NCBI GenBank assembly: GCA_964534995.1
Contig: CAZHSC010000003.1
Span: 1 to 64,000 of the forward strand
From: JAJTFW01 sp964534995
GTDB lineage: Bacteria; Bacteroidota; Bacteroidia; AKYH767-A; OLB10
Length of the DNA stretch: 64,000 nucleotides
Direction: 5' to 3'
Shown: positions 61,601 through 64,000 of the stretch, piece after piece
How positions within the stretch are numbered: the first letter of the stretch is position 1
Layout of the letters: every line of letters starts with the position of its first letter
Notes under the pieces: generated by a model
The model's database searches: none
Told to the model about the DNA's origin: nothing
Seen by the model: the letters and a program-made list of their open reading frames with translations, nothing else
Program-made: the position numbers and the translations under genes

Positions 61601-62827
61601 CTATTTTGGTGCAATATATTTTTTTTGCCTCCCTCGGTGGTTGATGTCAAAGAGCAAGGTGCCCATCACTGCTGTTAATCCATCGGAACGTTGATACCAT
61701 GCCAGGCGCAAACCAATGCCTTTTGTGAAGTACTTGCGTTGTTTTTTTTGCTGAGGCAGGAAGTAAAACTCCAGTCCGGCTTTGATGGCATTGAATGCAG
61801 AGAGGTCGAAATCGGAAGTATAAAAATGGGCTGCGGGAAGATGTGCTGCTTTGGTGTTGAAATAATGCGATGCACTTTGCGTGTAGAGGCGGAGGAATGG
61901 TCCGGCGTAGAATCGGTTGGTGAACTTATAGCTGAGTTCTTCTTCAAAAGTGAGGGCCTGGATACCAAAATTATCGGAGTAAAATCCAAACTCACTGCGC
62001 AGAATACTTCTCTTGCCGGCAAACCAGGTGTTGTGGAGGCTTGTACCATATTTCCACCGTTCATTCGGTAGTTTTTCTACCCGAAGGTCGCCGTCGTTGA
62101 AGTACACCCGGTGAAAGGGCGTACTGAGTAATCCCCGCTGATAACTGACCAAGGGAAGTACACGCATCTGCATCCTTCTGTTGATGATGAAGGAATAGGC
62201 CGCCTGAAAATTGTATGATTGTCGCTTGTTTTCAGTAGACCATTCTTTGTAGCGTAGCCCGGCAGGATATATCAGTCGGACAGCTTTATAGTAATCTGGA
62301 TTCAATCGTCCCCAGCGGAGATCATCAAAGGAAGCGTCGAAGTAAAGGAGGAGTTGCCTCCCGCTGCTGTCTTTTTTCGTCGCGTAGCTCACCCGCAGTG
62401 GAATTGCCAGATAATCCGATTCGATGGAGATCCCCGTCCCAATGGCCAACGATTGCTCTTGTTCGCCTTTGCGTATAAGGGTACCGTTAGCATGGACTCT
62501 TCTATCTACCCTGGAGGCGGAGGAAATGACATAATCAATATTGTCGGTGGATGCGGAGGTGATGATATCAACACCTGCCTTCCAGTTCAGCGAGAATTGG
62601 CTTCCAATGGCATGCGTAAGCTGAAGGCTCGTGGCCTGTACGTTGAGTTTTTCGGTGCCGGCACCTCCCGTTACCGCGCTATGTGAACCCTCCTGAAAAT
62701 AGGTAGAGTAGAGGGCTTTGATTTCGGTGGGATCAATATTTTTAAACCGATAGAGGCTGTCACGCACCTGCGCTTTGCCTGAAATACCAAGGCAAATCAT
62801 TCCGGCGATGATGATTTTCTTCCTCAT
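61601..62827 (-). CDS. DUF3570 outer-membrane-like protein
   Basis: This 408-residue protein has a signal peptide (to about residue 19, ending SGKAQ). The mature part opens with YSTYFQEGSHSAVTGGAGTEKL, the signature I associate with DUF3570, followed by amphipathic strands typical of an outer-membrane barrel (for example WRYGTSLHNTWF-like segments). It is the last of a tightly packed operon after DUF4266 (2-base gap). With ApbE it forms a recurring set, so it may be an outer-membrane partner in an exported flavin or redox pathway, by inference. No activity is known to me. Confidence 0.82.
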   Translation of the reverse strand: MRKKIIIAGMICLGISGKAQVRDSLYRFKNIDPTEIKALYSTYFQEGSHSAVTGGAGTEKLNVQATSLQLTHAIGSQFSLNWKAGVDIITSASTDNIDYVISSASRVDRRVHANGTLIRKGEQEQSLAIGTGISIESDYLAIPLRVSYATKKDSSGRQLLLYFDASFDDLRWGRLNPDYYKAVRLIYPAGLRYKEWSTENKRQSYNFQAAYSFIINRRMQMRVLPLVSYQRGLLSTPFHRVYFNDGDLRVEKLPNERWKYGTSLHNTWFAGKRSILRSEFGFYSDNFGIQALTFEEELSYKFTNRFYAGPFLRLYTQSASHYFNTKAAHLPAAHFYTSDFDLSAFNAIKAGLEFYFLPQQKKQRKYFTKGIGLRLAWYQRSDGLTAVMGTLLFDINHRGRQKKYIAPK

Positions 62828-62829
62828 GT

Positions 62830-63078
62830 TCAGTTGCAGCCGCAGCCCCCGCTCGTTTTTTCTCCTCCCGGAAAAATGGCACCTTCACGGATACTTTCGA
62901 AATAATCTTCAAAGGCCCTGATGGGTTTCCCGTTAATCTCCATGGCACGATCGTTCAGGTAAGCGCGTTGGTAAGGCTTCACTGTCTGACAACCATTCAG
63001 AAACAGGAGTATCCCTGTCGCCGAAAGGAGCAAAGGCACTTTATGCCGGAAGATTGGTGTACACCTGATTGTTTTCAT
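62830..63078 (-). CDS. DUF4266 small lipoprotein with conserved Cys-Gly-Cys-Asn tail
   Basis: This 82-residue protein has a lipoprotein signal with Cys at about residue 30 (LFLNGC). The mature part is short (about 52 residues), opening VKPYQRAYLNDRAM and ending SGGCGCN, the DUF4266 C-terminal signature. The two C-terminal Cys could bind metal, flavin or another cofactor, or be modified, but this is inference. It overlaps the apbE 3' end by 38 bases and precedes DUF3570 by 2 bases, so it is made with both. No FMN-attachment motif (Ser/Thr-Gly-Ala-Ser/Thr) is visible in it. Confidence 0.8.
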   Translation of the reverse strand: MKTIRCTPIFRHKVPLLLSATGILLFLNGCQTVKPYQRAYLNDRAMEINGKPIRAFEDYFESIREGAIFPGGEKTSGGCGCN

Positions 63079-63946
63079 CTGCTATGACACAATACGTGCC
63101 GGGTAATTGCTGAATAAAATGCTGCCCTGCTTCCACACCCATCACATAAACGGCGGTAGCCAGGGCATCGCTGAGTTCTGCCGAGGGACTGAATACACTG
63201 ACACTGCGTATACCCTTAAGCGGTAGTCCCGTTTTCGGGTGCAGGGTATGACTGTACTTCTCTCCTTTGTGCATAAAGAATTGTTCATAGTCGCCGGAAG
63301 TGGCTACGGCGAAGGTGGGCATGTTTACTTTCATCAATAAACGTTTCTTGCCGGGATCAGCAATGCCTGTCTGCCAGTTGCTCTCATCCGCTCTCTTGCC
63401 CATTACACAGAGATCTCCACTGGCATTGATGACGCCTCCATAAAGTCCCATCGCCTTCCATTTTTCACGAACCCTGTCCGCGGCATAGCCTTTGCCAATC
63501 GCCGCGAAACTGATCTTCATTCCTCTTTTTTCGAGACAAATGCGGTTGTTGCCAAGTAAGACCACATGACGAAATCCGGTCCTGGTTAATGTTTCGTTCA
63601 GCACATCAGTATCCGGAAAACGACCTTCTTCACATTTAAAATGATATAGTTTTTTTAATGGACCAATGGTGATGTCGAATGCGCCCTGCGATATCTCTGA
63701 TATTTTTTTGCAGCGTTCCAGCAAACGATATACCTCTCCGTCGATGGTGTAAATCTTATGCGCTTCCATGGCGTTGATGCGCGCTGTTTCTGAATCGGAA
63801 CTGAATTCGGTCAGCAGCTTTTCTATTCGCAAGACTTCTTCTTTACCTGCGTTAAAAAAAATATCCGCCTCCTGTTCATCAGCGGTGATGACGATAAACT
63901 CAAAGGCACTGCCCATCAATTTGCACCGGTGTCTGAACTCTTTCAT
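63041..63946 (-). CDS. apbE: FAD:protein FMN transferase
   Basis: ApbE attaches FMN from FAD to Thr or Ser of exported proteins, or acts in flavin turnover. The 301-residue sequence carries SAFEFIVI, the Asp/Glu-rich segment DGEVYRLLERCKKISEIS, GAFDITIGPL, SFAAIGKGYAADRV at about residues 150-163, NASGDL at about 174, HTLHPKTGLP at about 234-243 and SDALATAVYVMG at about 258-269. These fit the FAD- and metal-binding motifs of the family. It lacks an obvious signal peptide, so location needs checking. Its start overlaps the upstream gene by 3-4 bases. Confidence 0.93.
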   Translation of the reverse strand: MKEFRHRCKLMGSAFEFIVITADEQEADIFFNAGKEEVLRIEKLLTEFSSDSETARINAMEAHKIYTIDGEVYRLLERCKKISEISQGAFDITIGPLKKLYHFKCEEGRFPDTDVLNETLTRTGFRHVVLLGNNRICLEKRGMKISFAAIGKGYAADRVREKWKAMGLYGGVINASGDLCVMGKRADESNWQTGIADPGKKRLLMKVNMPTFAVATSGDYEQFFMHKGEKYSHTLHPKTGLPLKGIRSVSVFSPSAELSDALATAVYVMGVEAGQHFIQQLPGTYCVIADENNQVYTNLPA

Positions 63947-64000
63947 GGTTGGTGAAGCAGTGATTTTATCTCGGAAACTATGGCTGAGCTGCCCTGACGA
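63943..64000 (-). CDS. 3' end of an upstream gene, cut by the window edge
   Basis: The last 18 codons (RQGSSAIVSEIKSLLHQP) run in frame to TGA at 63943-63945. This stop overlaps the apbE ATG (63944-63946) by 3 bases, the ATGA pattern seen elsewhere in the window. The C-terminal helix would suit a thioredoxin-fold protein, which often precedes ApbE in such clusters, but the fragment is too short to prove it. The real start is outside the window. Confidence 0.45.
   Translation of the reverse strand, partial: RQGSSAIVSEIKSLLHQP

Noticed and set aside
1..64000. tRNA genes, rRNA genes, CRISPR arrays, transposases or phage genes
   Set aside because: I looked through the intergenic gaps and the ORFs and found no cloverleaf, repeat-spacer array, transposase or integrase signature.

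Overview
This window reads as chromosomal DNA of a member of the Bacteroidota. Several proteins end in a type IX secretion (T9SS) type A sorting domain (PNP-type motif, a beta-sandwich, then a basic tail). Families typical of the phylum are present (DUF4290, DUF3570 with DUF4266, FolC, PdhA and PdhC of the Bacteroidota type). Many genes have a TAnnTTTG promoter box, some with a TTTG element 18 to 21 bases upstream, and purine-rich ribosome binding sites are mostly absent. The genus cannot be told from the sequence alone. I saw no tRNA, rRNA, CRISPR array, prophage or insertion sequence.

Layout. 0.2-2.8 kb: two T9SS cargo proteins. 2.8-9.5 kb: folC, an exbB-exbD-tonB energy-transduction operon, a gamma-carbonic-anhydrase-like protein, and a secreted PHP-type metallohydrolase translationally coupled to a GNAT acetyltransferase. 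9.6-24.7 kb: envelope and housekeeping genes (SHOCT protein, acs, plsC, SDR, mtgA, purL), two tandem paralogous polytopic membrane proteins, an amino-acid permease and another SDR. 24.7-33.8 kb: a lipoprotein amidohydrolase, VOC protein, thioredoxin-like protein, DUF6973 protein, a cupin-like gene broken by one amber codon, a DUF4442 protein, a nitronate monooxygenase and a fatty acyl-CoA ligase. 33.9-45.4 kb: pdhC, pdhA, cdd, grpE-dnaJ, a TlpA-type thioredoxin, murA with its DUF4290 partner, and a PcrA/UvrD helicase. 45.5-61.2 kb: a surface-protein island with a BNR/sortilin-like protein that lacks a sorting domain, a lysyl-oxidase-domain protein, a 7-kb surface gene split by two in-frame TAA codons, and a propeller-like T9SS protein. 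61.6-64 kb: a DUF3570-DUF4266-ApbE operon whose upstream gene runs off the window.

How the genes work together. ExbB-ExbD-TonB would power outer-membrane uptake. PdhA/PdhC, Acs and the acyl-CoA ligase feed acetyl-CoA and fatty acid metabolism. MtgA and MurA act in peptidoglycan synthesis. The island at 45-61 kb is A+T-richer in its right half and devoted to large secreted proteins. It is the least ordinary part of the window. The candidates most worth following are the T9SS-exported lysyl-oxidase-like protein with its copper and quinone-precursor residues in place, the glycosidase-like domain in the broken giant gene, and the ApbE/DUF4266/DUF3570 operon with its conserved Cys-Gly-Cys tail.

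Limits. Family assignments come from reading motifs, not from searches. Signal peptides, membrane segments and promoters are read by eye.
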